DNA of 33,732 nt from Planctomycetota bacterium (lineage in GTDB: Bacteria; Planctomycetota; UBA8108; JACQVS01). Below the pieces are notes generated by a model. The model was given only the letters and a program-made list of their open reading frames with translations. It was not told where the DNA came from and made no database searches. The stretch spans positions 1 to 33,732 of the forward strand of contig JACQVS010000232.1 in NCBI GenBank assembly GCA_016209605.1, in the 5' to 3' direction. Positions 1-9,484 of this stretch are shown piece by piece; the first letter of the stretch is position 1; every line of letters starts with the position of its first letter. The translations under genes and the position numbers were made by a program.

Positions 1-128
1 ACCTGGCCTTTTGCACATTTTTAGCCACAGACGGCCAAAAACATGCAAAAATACAGATATCATATCTTTCCACGAAATTTTACTGTATTCTTCATGGGTC
101 ATAACCAGTTTATCCAAAGACCGCGCCC

Positions 129-788
129 ATGGTGATTCGACATCCCGAAATCGACCTCAAGACCAGGAGCGAACCCCTCCTCGGCGCCGCCACTTACGCG
201 GAGTTCCAGCGCGCCCTGGCCGCCTCCCGGTGCAAGCGCTGCGGCCTGGCCGCCGGCCGGACGCATATCGTCGTCGACCGCGGCAATCCCCAGGCGCGCG
301 CCGTCGCCATCGGCGAGGGCCCGGGGGCCGAGGAGGACCGCCAGGGGCGGGTCTTCGTCGGCCGGGCCGGCAGGCTCCTTGACGACATGTGCGAGGAGGC
401 GGGCCTTGATCCCGAGCGCGACCTCCTCCTCGTCAACCTGGTGAAGTGCCGGCCGCCCCGGAACCGCATCCCCAAGGCGGAGGAGGTGCGGGCGTGCTCG
501 CCGTACCTCTGGCGGCAGGTGGAGCTGGTGCGGCCGCGCCTCCTCGTCCTCCTCGGCGCCAGCGCGGCGAAGCATCTCCTGCCGCCGGAGCTGCTCTCGC
601 GCGGCTTTTCCAAGCTGGTCGGGAAGTTCTTCGAGCGGCCGGAGCTGCCGGGCGTGCAGATTTTCCCGCTCTTCCATCCCGCGTTCATCCTTCGCAACCC
701 GAAGATGCGGAGGGCCATGGTGAAGCACCTGACCTCGTTGCGCGACCGGATTCGAGCCGTCACCCGCGCGGAGATTCCCCTGAACTGA
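129..788 (+). CDS. Family 4 (Fe-S) uracil-DNA glycosylase
   Basis: This enzyme would remove uracil from DNA by cutting the N-glycosidic bond, the first step of base excision repair in the cytoplasm. The 219-residue protein has the family-4 layout. The motif GEGPGAEED (62-70) is followed by GRVFVGRAG (73-81), which form the water-activating and uracil-binding loop. HPAFILRNP near the C-terminus is the second active-site motif. Four cysteines (C35, C38, C107, C123) have the spacing expected for the 4Fe-4S cluster. The start is the first ATG after an AT-rich leader and has no strong Shine-Dalgarno sequence, although the homology begins close behind it. The DNA ligase gene follows after 19 bases, so the two may share a transcript as a small repair unit. 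Confidence 0.93.
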   Translation: MVIRHPEIDLKTRSEPLLGAATYAEFQRALAASRCKRCGLAAGRTHIVVDRGNPQARAVAIGEGPGAEEDRQGRVFVGRAGRLLDDMCEEAGLDPERDLLLVNLVKCRPPRNRIPKAEEVRACSPYLWRQVELVRPRLLVLLGASAAKHLLPPELLSRGFSKLVGKFFERPELPGVQIFPLFHPAFILRNPKMRRAMVKHLTSLRDRIRAVTRAEIPLN

Positions 789-807
789 TGGAAATTCACA
801 GCGGTTT

Positions 808-2790
808 ATGAGCCAGGGACACGACAGCCAATCGAAGAAGCGGGAGCGCATCGCTGAGCTCGAGCGCCTCATCCGCCGGCACCGCGACCTTTACTACAAC
901 CAGCAGCCGGAAATCTCCGATGAGGAGTTCGACGCCCTGGTGGATGAGCTCGCGGAGCTCGCCCCGAAGAACCCGGTGCTGGGCGAGGTCGGCGCCCCGC
1001 CCGTAGAAGAGATCACCGGCCTGCCGGAGAAGGTCCACAAGATCCCCATGGGCTCCCTCGACAAGATCACCGAGGACCGCCTCGAGCTCTGGGCTTCCAA
1101 GGCCGGCCCGCTCTTCCTCATCCAGGAGAAGCTCGACGGCATCAGCATGGAGGTGGAGTACGAGGAGGGCCGCATGGTCGATGCCATCACGCGCGGCGAC
1201 GGCTTGAAGGGGGAGGTGGTCACCCACAACGCCCGGCACTTCAACAACCTCCCCGCCAAGCTTCCTCACCCCTTCTCCGGCAGCGTGCGCGGCGAGGTCA
1301 TCTGCCGCCGCAGCGTCTTCAAGAAGCACTTCGCCGAGCTGGGCTTCGCCAATCCCCGCAACACCGTGAGCGGCACGGTGCGCAAGAAGTACGGCGACCT
1401 CGCCCTGGCCAGCCACTTCGAAATTTACTTTTACGATGTGGCCGGCGGCGACGTCCAGTTCAAGACCGAGACCGAGAAGATGGAGTTCCTGCGCGACCGC
1501 TTGAAGCTGTCGATCGCCGCCTCCTTCTTCGACCAGGACCTCGAGGGGGTGCGGAAGCTTTTCTCGGAGTACGCCGGCGACCCCGCCGGCGGCGTTCCCG
1601 GAAAGCGTGACCGCATCGACTACGACATCGACGGCCTGGTCATCCGCTCGAACTCCATCGCCCGCCAGCGCGAGCTGGGCGAGGTACAGAACCGCCCGCG
1701 CTACGCCGTGGCGTACAAGTTCATCTCCGAGGGGCGGGTGACCACGCTGCAGGCGGTGGAATGGTCGCTGGGGATCGGCGGCCGCGTGACGCCCGTCGCC
1801 CGCCTCGATCCAGTGCAGATCTCCGGCGTCAACGTCTCGAACGCCACCCTCCACAACCTCGATTATATACAGTCGCTCGGCTTGCGGGTGGGCGACCGCG
1901 TGCTGGTGGAGCGGAAGGGGGACGTCATCCCCCAGGTCGTCAAGGTGATCGAGCCGCGCGGCGGCCTCGCCCCCGAGCCGCCGAAAAAGTGCCCCGAGTG
2001 CAGCGGGGCGCTCGTGGTCGAGGCCAAGTACATCCGCTGCGCCAACCGCAAGTGCCCCGGCAAGGTTTACGGCGACCTCATGCGCTGGATCGGCGAGCTG
2101 GAAATCGATGCCGTCGGCGAGAAATGGATCGACATCTTCATCGATCAGGGTCTCATCGAGGACCCCGCCGACCTCTACCGGCTCAAGGTCGAGGACCTGC
2201 TGCCCCTCGAGCGCATGGGGGAGGTGCTGGCGGAGAAGGTGGTCCGCAACATCGCCCAGACCCGCAATCCCCCCCTCGACCGCTTCATCGCCGCTCTCAA
2301 CATCCCGGAGTTCTCGCGCCAGCGCGCTCTCATGCTCATCGAGGCCGGCCACGACACCCTCGAGAAGTTCCTGGCGCTCAAGCCGGAGGCCATCGCCGCG
2401 GTCAAGGGCTTCGCTGAAACCCTCGCCGAAAAGATCCACCGCGGCCTGCACGCCCGCCAGGGCCGCATCGCCAAGCTGCTGGCCGCCGGGGTGGAGATCC
2501 AGCCACCCGCCCCGGGAGCTCCGGTTAAGGGGAAGTTTTCCGGCATGACCTTTTGCTTCACCGGCGCCGTGGAGAGCACCAATCCCGCGACCGGCAAGCG
2601 CTGGACCCGTAAAGAGCTGGAGGACCTGGTGCGCTCGCTCGGCGGGAAGCCGCTATCGGATGTCACCGGCGCCCTCAATTACCTGGTCATGGCCGACCCC
2701 GAGTCGACCTCGTCCAAGGCGCAGAAGGCGCGTCAGCTTGGCACCCGGATCCTTTCCGAGGAGGAGTTTTTGAAAATGACTGGAGTTTGA
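808..2790 (+). CDS. ligA: NAD-dependent DNA ligase LigA-type
   Basis: This enzyme seals nicks in DNA using NAD+ and acts in replication and repair. The 660-residue length is normal for LigA. The N-terminal Ia region contains YY (29-30). The adenylation motif EKLDG places the AMP-accepting lysine at K108. Motifs DYDIDGLVI and YAVAYKF follow in the nucleotidyltransferase domain. A zinc finger is formed by C395, C398, C411 and C416, followed by helix-hairpin-helix repeats and a BRCT domain at about 575-655. The helix-hairpin-helix part is divergent: the usual LGIRHVG stretch reads ALNIPEFSRQ, and GIG is replaced by KGF. It could therefore be an atypical or second LigA copy. It lies 19 bases after the glycosylase gene, and the next gene starts 3 bases after its stop. 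Confidence 0.95.
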   Translation: MSQGHDSQSKKRERIAELERLIRRHRDLYYNQQPEISDEEFDALVDELAELAPKNPVLGEVGAPPVEEITGLPEKVHKIPMGSLDKITEDRLELWASKAGPLFLIQEKLDGISMEVEYEEGRMVDAITRGDGLKGEVVTHNARHFNNLPAKLPHPFSGSVRGEVICRRSVFKKHFAELGFANPRNTVSGTVRKKYGDLALASHFEIYFYDVAGGDVQFKTETEKMEFLRDRLKLSIAASFFDQDLEGVRKLFSEYAGDPAGGVPGKRDRIDYDIDGLVIRSNSIARQRELGEVQNRPRYAVAYKFISEGRVTTLQAVEWSLGIGGRVTPVARLDPVQISGVNVSNATLHNLDYIQSLGLRVGDRVLVERKGDVIPQVVKVIEPRGGLAPEPPKKCPECSGALVVEAKYIRCANRKCPGKVYGDLMRWIGELEIDAVGEKWIDIFIDQGLIEDPADLYRLKVEDLLPLERMGEVLAEKVVRNIAQTRNPPLDRFIAALNIPEFSRQRALMLIEAGHDTLEKFLALKPEAIAAVKGFAETLAEKIHRGLHARQGRIAKLLAAGVEIQPPAPGAPVKGKFSGMTFCFTGAVESTNPATGKRWTRKELEDLVRSLGGKPLSDVTGALNYLVMADPESTSSKAQKARQLGTRILSEEEFLKMTGV

Positions 2791-2793
2791 TTC

Positions 2794-4068
2794 ATGAAAA
2801 ACGCGACATTGAATTTCGTATTCGGCCCCCTTCTGTTCTCCCTCCAGGCACTGGCCCAGGACTTCCCCGACGCCTCCCAGCTCCCGCCGCGCCCGGAGCT
2901 GCCGGACCCGCTGGCGATGCGGGGCGGCGAGCCGATCAAAACCAAGGAAGACTGGCTCGCCAGGCGCCGGCCGGAGCTGAAGGCGCTCTTCCAGCACTAC
3001 ATGTACGGCTACCTCCCGCCGCCGCCGGAGAAGATCGAGTTCGCGCTGGAACGGGAGGACGGGAACTACTTCGGCGGCAAGGCCGCCAAGAAGGAGGTCG
3101 CCATCTCCTTCGGCCCTCCGGCCATGCCGAAGATCCACCTCCTCCTCGTCATCCCCAACGCCGGCAAGAAGCCGGCGCCGGTCTTTCTCGGCCTCAATTT
3201 CTGCGGCAACCACGCCGTGGTGAACGATCCCAGCGTGCCGCCGCCGGCAGGCTGGATTTATTCGAGCTGCGCCGGCGTGAAGGACAACCGCGCCGCCGAG
3301 GGGGGCCGCGGCTCGGAGGTCGACACCTGGGCCATCGAGCAATCCATCGACCGCGGCTACGCCGTCGCCACCTTTTACAACGGCGACATCGACCCCGACC
3401 AGCCCGATTTCACCGATGGCCTCCACCCGCATTTCTTCAAGCCCGGCCAGACCAAGCCCGGCCCGCACGACGGGGGGACCATCGCCGCCTGGGCCTGGGG
3501 CCTGCACCGCGCCGTCGACTACCTGCATCGCGACCCGGACATCGACACCGAGCGCATCGCCGTCGTCGGCCACTCGCGAAACGGCAAGACGGCGCTCCTC
3601 GCCGCGGCGCTCGACGAGCGCATCGCCCTGGCGATTCCGCATCAGGCGGGCTGCGGCGGCACGGCGCCCAGCCGAGGAAAGATCGGCGAATCGGTGAAGC
3701 AGATCAACGACCGCTTCCCCCACTGGTTCTGCGGCGAGTTCAAGAAGTTCAACGACGAGCCGCAGCGCCTCCCCTTCGACCAGCACTGCCTCATCGCTCT
3801 CGTGGCGCCGCGGCCGGTGCTGCTCTCAAACGCCGTCGAGGACACCTGGGCCAATCCCGAGGGGCAGTTCGAGATGCTGGAGGCTGCCGAACCGGTCTAC
3901 CGGCTCCTCGGCGCCGGCGGCCTCGACGCCAAGGCCAGGCCCGAACTCGGCAAGCTCTCCGGCGGCAAGCTCGGCTATTACATCCGGGCCGGCAAGCACT
4001 CCATGACCCGCGACGACTGGAAGGTCTTCCTCGACTTCGCCGGCCGGCAATTAGGCAAGCGGCAGTGA
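2794..4068 (+). CDS. CE15 family glucuronoyl esterase, secreted
   Basis: Members of this alpha/beta-hydrolase family cleave ester bonds between lignin alcohols and the 4-O-methyl-glucuronic acid side chains of xylan. The 424-residue protein starts with a short hydrophobic signal peptide ending near ALAQ (19-22), so it should be exported. The nucleophile elbow GHSRNGK places the catalytic serine at S261. The motif APRPVLLSNAVEDTWANPEGQ carries the conserved acidic residues, and KHSMT places the catalytic histidine at H402. Length and motif order match bacterial CE15 enzymes. A GGAG lies within the end of the ligase gene, 10 bases before this start, and the gap to the ligase stop is only 3 bases. 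The alpha-galactosidase gene follows after 22 bases. The exact substrate is inferred from the family. Confidence 0.9.
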   Translation: MKNATLNFVFGPLLFSLQALAQDFPDASQLPPRPELPDPLAMRGGEPIKTKEDWLARRRPELKALFQHYMYGYLPPPPEKIEFALEREDGNYFGGKAAKKEVAISFGPPAMPKIHLLLVIPNAGKKPAPVFLGLNFCGNHAVVNDPSVPPPAGWIYSSCAGVKDNRAAEGGRGSEVDTWAIEQSIDRGYAVATFYNGDIDPDQPDFTDGLHPHFFKPGQTKPGPHDGGTIAAWAWGLHRAVDYLHRDPDIDTERIAVVGHSRNGKTALLAAALDERIALAIPHQAGCGGTAPSRGKIGESVKQINDRFPHWFCGEFKKFNDEPQRLPFDQHCLIALVAPRPVLLSNAVEDTWANPEGQFEMLEAAEPVYRLLGAGGLDAKARPELGKLSGGKLGYYIRAGKHSMTRDDWKVFLDFAGRQLGKRQ

Positions 4069-4090
4069 AACGGAAAAAAAGGACGGACGA

Positions 4091-6664
4091 ATGGTCTATC
4101 GCAGCCCTCTTCTCAACTGTTCTCTCGGCCGAACTCGCTTGTTGTATTTAGCCGCCGGAGCGATCTCCGCGCTGGCGGCGGCGCGCTTGGCGCCGGGCGT
4201 CACGGTGAGGCCGGACGAGCTGGCCGACTCCCGGAAGTTTGCGGCGGCCCGGTTCGAGGGCGTTCCGCCAAAGGCGCCGGCTGAGCCGGGGCTCTTCGTC
4301 ATCGCCAACCACGACGCCGTGCAGCGGAACGAGCGCGGCGGCAAGCCCCTGCGCATCGCCGGCCAGGAATACCGGCGCGGGCTTTACTGCCATGCCTTCA
4401 GCAGGGTCCTGGTGCGGCTGCCGGGCCCGGGCGAGGCGTTCTCCGCCATCGCCGGCGTCGACACCAACGACCAGACGAGCGGCGGGCGCGGGAGCATCGA
4501 TTTCTCCGTGAACGTGAGCGGCGCCGAGAAATTCCGCTCCGGCGTGATGCGCGAGGGCATGCCGGGCAAACCGGTGGCGGTGGACCTCGGCGGCGCGGCC
4601 GAGTTCATCCTCCAGGTGGACGAGACGCCGGATGGCATCTCGTGCGACCAGGCCGACTGGGCCGAGGCCAAGGCGGCGCTGAAAGATGGGCGCGAGATCT
4701 GGCTCGGCGACCTGCCGCTGAAGGAAGAAACGGGGTCCCGGCTCTTCTCCGCCGAGCCGCCCTTCTCGTTCATCTACGACGGCAAGCCGTCCGCCGAGTT
4801 GCTCAAGACCTGGGAGCTGAAACGCCGCTCCGCGAGGATCGATCCCCAGCGCACCGAGCACGCGCTCCTCTGGACCGACTCCAGGACCGGCCTGAGCGTC
4901 CGCTGCGTAGGGATCGAGTACCACGACTTCCCGGCGGTCGAGTGGACCCTTTATTTCAAGAACGCCGGCGCCGCCGACACGCCCATTCTCGAAAACATCC
5001 AGGCGCTGGACCTCCAGCTCGATCGCGGCAGCGGCGGTGAATTTCTCCTGCATCACCACGTCGGCTCGCCCGCCAACGGCAACGACTACGGCCCGCTCGA
5101 GACGCCGCTCGGCCGCAGGGCGGCCAAGCGCCTTGGCGGCGCCGGCGGCCGCCCCACCAACTCCGACTGGTCCTATTTCAACATCGAGTGGGGGGCGGAA
5201 GGCCTGATCGCCGCCGTCGGCTGGCCGGGCCAGTGGGCGGCGGAGCTGGCGCTGGATGATGGGCGCGGCCTGCATCTCTGCGCCGGGCAGGAATTGACGC
5301 GCTTCAAGCTGCTCCCTGGCGAGGAGGTCCGCGGCCCGCTGATGGCGCTCCAGTTCTGGAAAGGCGACTGGATCCGCGCGCAGAACATCTGGCGTCGCTG
5401 GATGATGGCCCACAGCATGCCGAAGCCCGGCGGCAGCCTGCCCCCGCCGCAGCTGCTCGCCTCCAGCGGCCGGCAGTACGACGAGATGATCAAGGCCAAC
5501 GAGGAGAACCAGATCCTCTTCATCGACCGCTACCTGGCCGAGGGCCTGAAGCTCGATTACTGGTGGATGGATGCCGGCTGGTACGTGCACGGCGGCGGCG
5601 GCTGGCCCCGCGTCGGCACCTGGGAGGTGGACGCGAGCCGGTTCCCGCGCGGCCTGCGCGCCGTCTCCGATCACGCCCATCAGCGCGGCCTGAAAATCCT
5701 CGTCTGGTTCGAGCCGGAGCGGGTCGCCGCGGAGACCTGGCTGGCGAAGAATCATCCCGAGTGGATTCTGGGCGGCTCCAAGGGCGGCCTGCTCAACCTC
5801 GGCGACCCGGCGGTCCGGCAATGGCTGACCGAGCACGTGGACTCGCTCTTGACCGGGCAAGGCATCGACCTCTACCGGCAGGACTTCAACATCGATCCCC
5901 TCGGCCACTGGCGCGGCAACGACGCGCCGGACCGCCAGGGCATCACCGAGATCAAGCACGTCGCCGGCTACCTGGCTTACTGGGACGAGCTGATCCGCCG
6001 GCATCCCGGCATGCTCATCGACTCGTGCGCTTCCGGAGGGCGGCGGAACGACCTGGAGACCATGCGCCGCGCCGTGCCGCTGTGGCGGAGCGACTACGCC
6101 TACGAGGCCATCGGCCATCAGTGCATGACCTACGGCATCTCGCTCTGGCTGCCGTTCCATGGCACCGGGACCGTGGCCGCGCGCAACGCCCCCTATTACG
6201 GCAGCGGGCTCACGCCGGTCGAGCCCTACGCTTTCTGGAGCAACGCCTGCCCCAGCCTGGGCTGCGGCTTCGACATGCGCGAGAAGGAACTCGACTACGC
6301 CGCCCTGCGCCGCCTCTTCGACCAGTGGCGACGCCTCAGCCCGAACTACTACGGCGACTTCTACCCCCTCACCCCCTGGTCCCGCGACGACAAGGCCTGG
6401 ATGGCCTGGCAGTTCGACCGCCCCGAGGCCGGCGAGGGCATGGTCCAGGTCTTCCGCCGCCACAACAGCTTCTACGAATCGGCCCGCTTCAAGCTGCGCG
6501 GCCTGGAGGCGAGCGCCCGCTACCTGGTGGCCAACATCGATGAGCCGGAGGCCAAGCAGGAGGTCGCCGGAAGCGAATTGTTGGACCGCGGCCTCCCCGT
6601 GAGCGCGCCGGGCCAGCCGGCGGCGGTCATCCTCACCTACCAGAAGGTGAGGGCCGGGAAATGA
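4091..6664 (+). CDS. NPCBM-GH36 alpha-galactosidase, secreted
   Basis: This is a clan GH-D enzyme expected to release terminal alpha-galactose from oligo- or polysaccharides. The 857-residue protein has a hydrophobic leader (about 15-35) and then an NPCBM carbohydrate-binding domain at about 45-200, recognisable by GLYCHAFSRVLVRLPG and AGVDTNDQTSG. A GH36-type N-terminal beta-sandwich follows, then the catalytic TIM barrel from about 480 on (WWMDAGWY, ILVWFEPERV). The nucleophile is D598 in YRQDFN and the acid/base is D668 in WRSDY. CASGGRRNDLETMRR is the family's typical segment between them. The start has GGACGG just upstream. The gene lies 22 bases after the CE15 gene and 22 bases before the LamG/propeller gene. 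NPCBM plus GH36 also occurs in other alpha-glycosidases, so galactose specificity is likely but not proven. Confidence 0.9.
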   Translation: MVYRSPLLNCSLGRTRLLYLAAGAISALAAARLAPGVTVRPDELADSRKFAAARFEGVPPKAPAEPGLFVIANHDAVQRNERGGKPLRIAGQEYRRGLYCHAFSRVLVRLPGPGEAFSAIAGVDTNDQTSGGRGSIDFSVNVSGAEKFRSGVMREGMPGKPVAVDLGGAAEFILQVDETPDGISCDQADWAEAKAALKDGREIWLGDLPLKEETGSRLFSAEPPFSFIYDGKPSAELLKTWELKRRSARIDPQRTEHALLWTDSRTGLSVRCVGIEYHDFPAVEWTLYFKNAGAADTPILENIQALDLQLDRGSGGEFLLHHHVGSPANGNDYGPLETPLGRRAAKRLGGAGGRPTNSDWSYFNIEWGAEGLIAAVGWPGQWAAELALDDGRGLHLCAGQELTRFKLLPGEEVRGPLMALQFWKGDWIRAQNIWRRWMMAHSMPKPGGSLPPPQLLASSGRQYDEMIKANEENQILFIDRYLAEGLKLDYWWMDAGWYVHGGGGWPRVGTWEVDASRFPRGLRAVSDHAHQRGLKILVWFEPERVAAETWLAKNHPEWILGGSKGGLLNLGDPAVRQWLTEHVDSLLTGQGIDLYRQDFNIDPLGHWRGNDAPDRQGITEIKHVAGYLAYWDELIRRHPGMLIDSCASGGRRNDLETMRRAVPLWRSDYAYEAIGHQCMTYGISLWLPFHGTGTVAARNAPYYGSGLTPVEPYAFWSNACPSLGCGFDMREKELDYAALRRLFDQWRRLSPNYYGDFYPLTPWSRDDKAWMAWQFDRPEAGEGMVQVFRRHNSFYESARFKLRGLEASARYLVANIDEPEAKQEVAGSELLDRGLPVSAPGQPAAVILTYQKVRAGK

Positions 6665-6686
6665 TTTTTCGCCATAAAGGACGTGG

Positions 6687-9479
6687 ATGAACCGGATCTC
6701 CCTAACTACAGTCCTCACCTTGTTCCTGGCCCGTCCTGCGCTGGCCGTCGAGCGCTGGGCCGATCCGGACCTTCCGGTCGCCGCCGGACTCGAGCTGTGG
6801 CTCGAGGCGGCGCGGCTCGAGGGCGCGCTGGCGGCGCGCGGGGAGCCGGCCTTGCGGGAAAACGAGCCGGTGCGGGCCTGGTATGACGCCAGCGGCCATC
6901 ATCGCCACGCCAACCAGGCGGTAAGAACCTACCAGCCGCTTTTCAAGCTGGCCGAGGCCGAGGGCGGGGAGCGAGTTCCCCTCCTCCGCTTCGATGGGCA
7001 GGACGACTTTTTGCCCATCGCGCGCGCCGGCTTGTCCTGCGAGGACTTCACCCTCTTCGTGGCGGCGGCGCCGCGCTCCAACGCCGGGGCCTTTCGGGCC
7101 TTGCTTTCGGCCGCGCGGGCGGACATGAACGACTACGTCACCGGCTTCAACCTCGATCTCGGCAGCGGCGGCAGCGGCCGTTTCGACTGGCTCAACGCCG
7201 AGGGGGCCGGCTTCGGCGGCGAAGCCAATCTCCTCTCGCGCGGCTTCCCCTTCGGCGGCTTCCACCTGCTGGCGGTGGTATGCTCCTCCGCTCAAGGAAA
7301 AATCCGCGCCCGGGCCGACGGTCTCCCGGCGGGCGAGCGCCCGCGCAGCGCCGGGACCATTCACGCCGGCGAGCTGCGCCTCGGCGCGCGGCTCTACCGC
7401 AACGAGCCCGGCCCGCCCTACGAGAGCGGCTTCTTCCACGGCGACCTCGCCGAAATCCTCCTCTACGGCAGGGCGCTCGGCAAGCCGGAGATCGAGCAGG
7501 TCGAAAACTATCTGCGGAAGAAGCATCGGGCCCTCCTCCAGCGAGCGGAAGCGCCGCCCGGGCCTCCGGTTCAAGTCCTCGCGCCGGGATTCGCCGTCAA
7601 GGAACTGCCCGTCGAGCTCGCCAACGTGAACAACCTGCTCTATATTCCCGGCGGCCGCCTGCTCGCCCTGGGCTACGACGGCCGCGTTCACGCGCTCGAG
7701 GACACCGACGGCGACGGCCTCGAGGACCAGCTGGAGCCGTTCTGGTACGAACCGACCCTGCGCGTCCCCATCGCCATGGCCTGGAGGGAGGAGGGGCTTT
7801 ACGTCACCTCCAACCAGAAGCTCTCGCTCCTCCGCGACACTGATGGCGACGGCCGCGCCGACCGGGAGGAGGTCATCGCCTCGGGCTGGACGCCGCCGGA
7901 CCTCTACACCGGGCCGGGCGTCGACTCCATGGGGCTGGCGATCGACGATCGCGGCGACCTCTACTTCGGCCTGGGCTGCGCCGACTTCACCAACGCCTAC
8001 CGCTTGAAGGACGGCCGGCCGCGCTACGACCGGCGCGGCGAACGCGGCGCCATCTTGAAAATCCCCGCCGGCGAAAAACGGCGCGAGATCGTCTGCACCG
8101 GCATCCGCTTCCCTTACACCCTGGCCTTCAACCGCCGCGGCGACCTCTTCGCCACCGACCAGGAAGGGGAGACCTGGCTGCTGGGCGGCAATCCCCTCGA
8201 CGAGCTGAATCACATCCTCCCCGGCCGGCACTACGGCTTTCCGCCGCGCCACCAGGCCTACTTGCCGGACGTCATCGACGAGCCGCCGGTGGTCGGCTTC
8301 TCGCCGCAGCATCAGTCGACCTGCGGCCTGGTCTTCAACGAGGCGAAACCGGGCCAGAAGCGCTTCGGGCCGGCGGCGTGGGAAGGCGATGCCTTCATCG
8401 CCGGCTTCTCGCGCGGCAAGCTCTGGCGCGTGCGGCTCGTCAAGACCGAGCCCGGATACATCGGCAAGGCGGAGCTCTTCGCCTGCTTCGACATGCTGGC
8501 CCTGGCCCCGGCCATCTCGCCTCAAGGCGACCTGGTGATCGCCTGCCACGGCGGCAGCCCCGACTGGGGGAACGGCCCCGGCGGCCAGGGGAAGCTCTTC
8601 AAGATCTTTTACCGCGATCCGGCGGCGCCGCGGCCGGTCATCGCCTGGGCGGAAGGCCCCCTGGAAGCGAGGGTGGCCTTCGACCGGCCGGTGGATCCCG
8701 AAGCCGCCAAGGCTCTGGCCGGAAAGACCATCCCCTTCGGCGAGCACGTGCGCGCCGGCGACCGCTTCGAGGCGCAGCGGCCGGGATATGCCGCCGTCCA
8801 GGCGCAGCTCGAGGCGCCGCAGGGGCAACTCGCCATCGCCGCCGCCCGGCTGCCGGAGGATGGCCGGACCATGATCCTGACCACGCGGCCCCATCCGGCG
8901 GTGGCGACCTACGCCTTGACCTTGCCTGGGCGGCGCGGCCGGGGAGAAGCCGGGAGCGTCGCCGCGGCCGACCTCGCCTACGACCTGAACGGGGTCGAGG
9001 CGAGCTGGAGCCCGCCGGGGGAAAGCGCCCCGGCGGAGTGGACCGGCTGGCTGCCGCACCTCGATCTCGACGTCACGAGGGCGCTGGCGGCGGGCTCGCG
9101 GGAGCACGAGAAGCTCTTCGAGCTCCTCCAGCGCCCGGGACTCCTGCGGCTGCGGGCCCGGATCGAGGGCCCCCCGGACCTGGTCCAGTTGCATTTCAAA
9201 TCGAACGGTCCGCTCGCCCTGTCCGAGGAGCTTCTCCCCGACCTCACGGAAGCGAGGCGGGGCTGGGAAGGCCGGCTCGAAGCCCTACCGGATGGGGAAC
9301 CGCTTCCGGTTGCCGCGGCCCTGGCGACCGGCCAGGAGCATCTCACGCTCCAGGTATTTTGCGAGCTGAAGGGCCGCCCGGAGCCTCGGCCGCTCCCCCT
9401 GGAGTGGCAGGTCCTTCCCTGGGCGCCGCCGCGTCTGAAAGCGCCGCCTCCCCCGGCCATCCGATCACCCGAGGATTGA
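6687..9479 (+). CDS. LamG + PVC-type beta-propeller (membrane-bound dehydrogenase-like) protein
   Basis: The function is not known precisely. The propeller family is common in Planctomycetota and Verrucomicrobiota and is often annotated as a membrane-bound or glucose/sorbosone-type dehydrogenase. The 930-residue protein has a signal peptide (1-20, ending PALA), a LamG/concanavalin-like domain at about 30-285, and a propeller at about 294-640. The propeller carries two calcium-type loops, DTDGDGLED and DTDGDGRAD, plus the family motifs GIRFPYTLAFNRRGDLFATDQEGE and LPGRHYGFPPRH. A C-terminal beta-rich part (650-915) contains the family motif AYDLNGVEASW. No CxxCH heme motif is visible, so it lacks the cytochrome domain that many relatives have. 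AAGGAC lies upstream of the start. The last ten or so codons look out of place because ThuA-like coding sequence in another frame overlaps the stop. Confidence 0.82.
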   Translation: MNRISLTTVLTLFLARPALAVERWADPDLPVAAGLELWLEAARLEGALAARGEPALRENEPVRAWYDASGHHRHANQAVRTYQPLFKLAEAEGGERVPLLRFDGQDDFLPIARAGLSCEDFTLFVAAAPRSNAGAFRALLSAARADMNDYVTGFNLDLGSGGSGRFDWLNAEGAGFGGEANLLSRGFPFGGFHLLAVVCSSAQGKIRARADGLPAGERPRSAGTIHAGELRLGARLYRNEPGPPYESGFFHGDLAEILLYGRALGKPEIEQVENYLRKKHRALLQRAEAPPGPPVQVLAPGFAVKELPVELANVNNLLYIPGGRLLALGYDGRVHALEDTDGDGLEDQLEPFWYEPTLRVPIAMAWREEGLYVTSNQKLSLLRDTDGDGRADREEVIASGWTPPDLYTGPGVDSMGLAIDDRGDLYFGLGCADFTNAYRLKDGRPRYDRRGERGAILKIPAGEKRREIVCTGIRFPYTLAFNRRGDLFATDQEGETWLLGGNPLDELNHILPGRHYGFPPRHQAYLPDVIDEPPVVGFSPQHQSTCGLVFNEAKPGQKRFGPAAWEGDAFIAGFSRGKLWRVRLVKTEPGYIGKAELFACFDMLALAPAISPQGDLVIACHGGSPDWGNGPGGQGKLFKIFYRDPAAPRPVIAWAEGPLEARVAFDRPVDPEAAKALAGKTIPFGEHVRAGDRFEAQRPGYAAVQAQLEAPQGQLAIAAARLPEDGRTMILTTRPHPAVATYALTLPGRRGRGEAGSVAAADLAYDLNGVEASWSPPGESAPAEWTGWLPHLDLDVTRALAAGSREHEKLFELLQRPGLLRLRARIEGPPDLVQLHFKSNGPLALSEELLPDLTEARRGWEGRLEALPDGEPLPVAAALATGQEHLTLQVFCELKGRPEPRPLPLEWQVLPWAPPRLKAPPPPAIRSPED

Positions 9480-9484
9480 GCTCC

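Noticed and set aside
4148..6718. Very long open frame antisense to the GH36 gene (also similar ones antisense to ligA, the propeller gene, the thioredoxin-NHL gene and PSD1)
   Set aside because: The predicted proteins are low-complexity and rich in Ala, Gly, Arg and Val with no recognisable domain. They are the usual by-product of high-GC third codon positions in the real gene.
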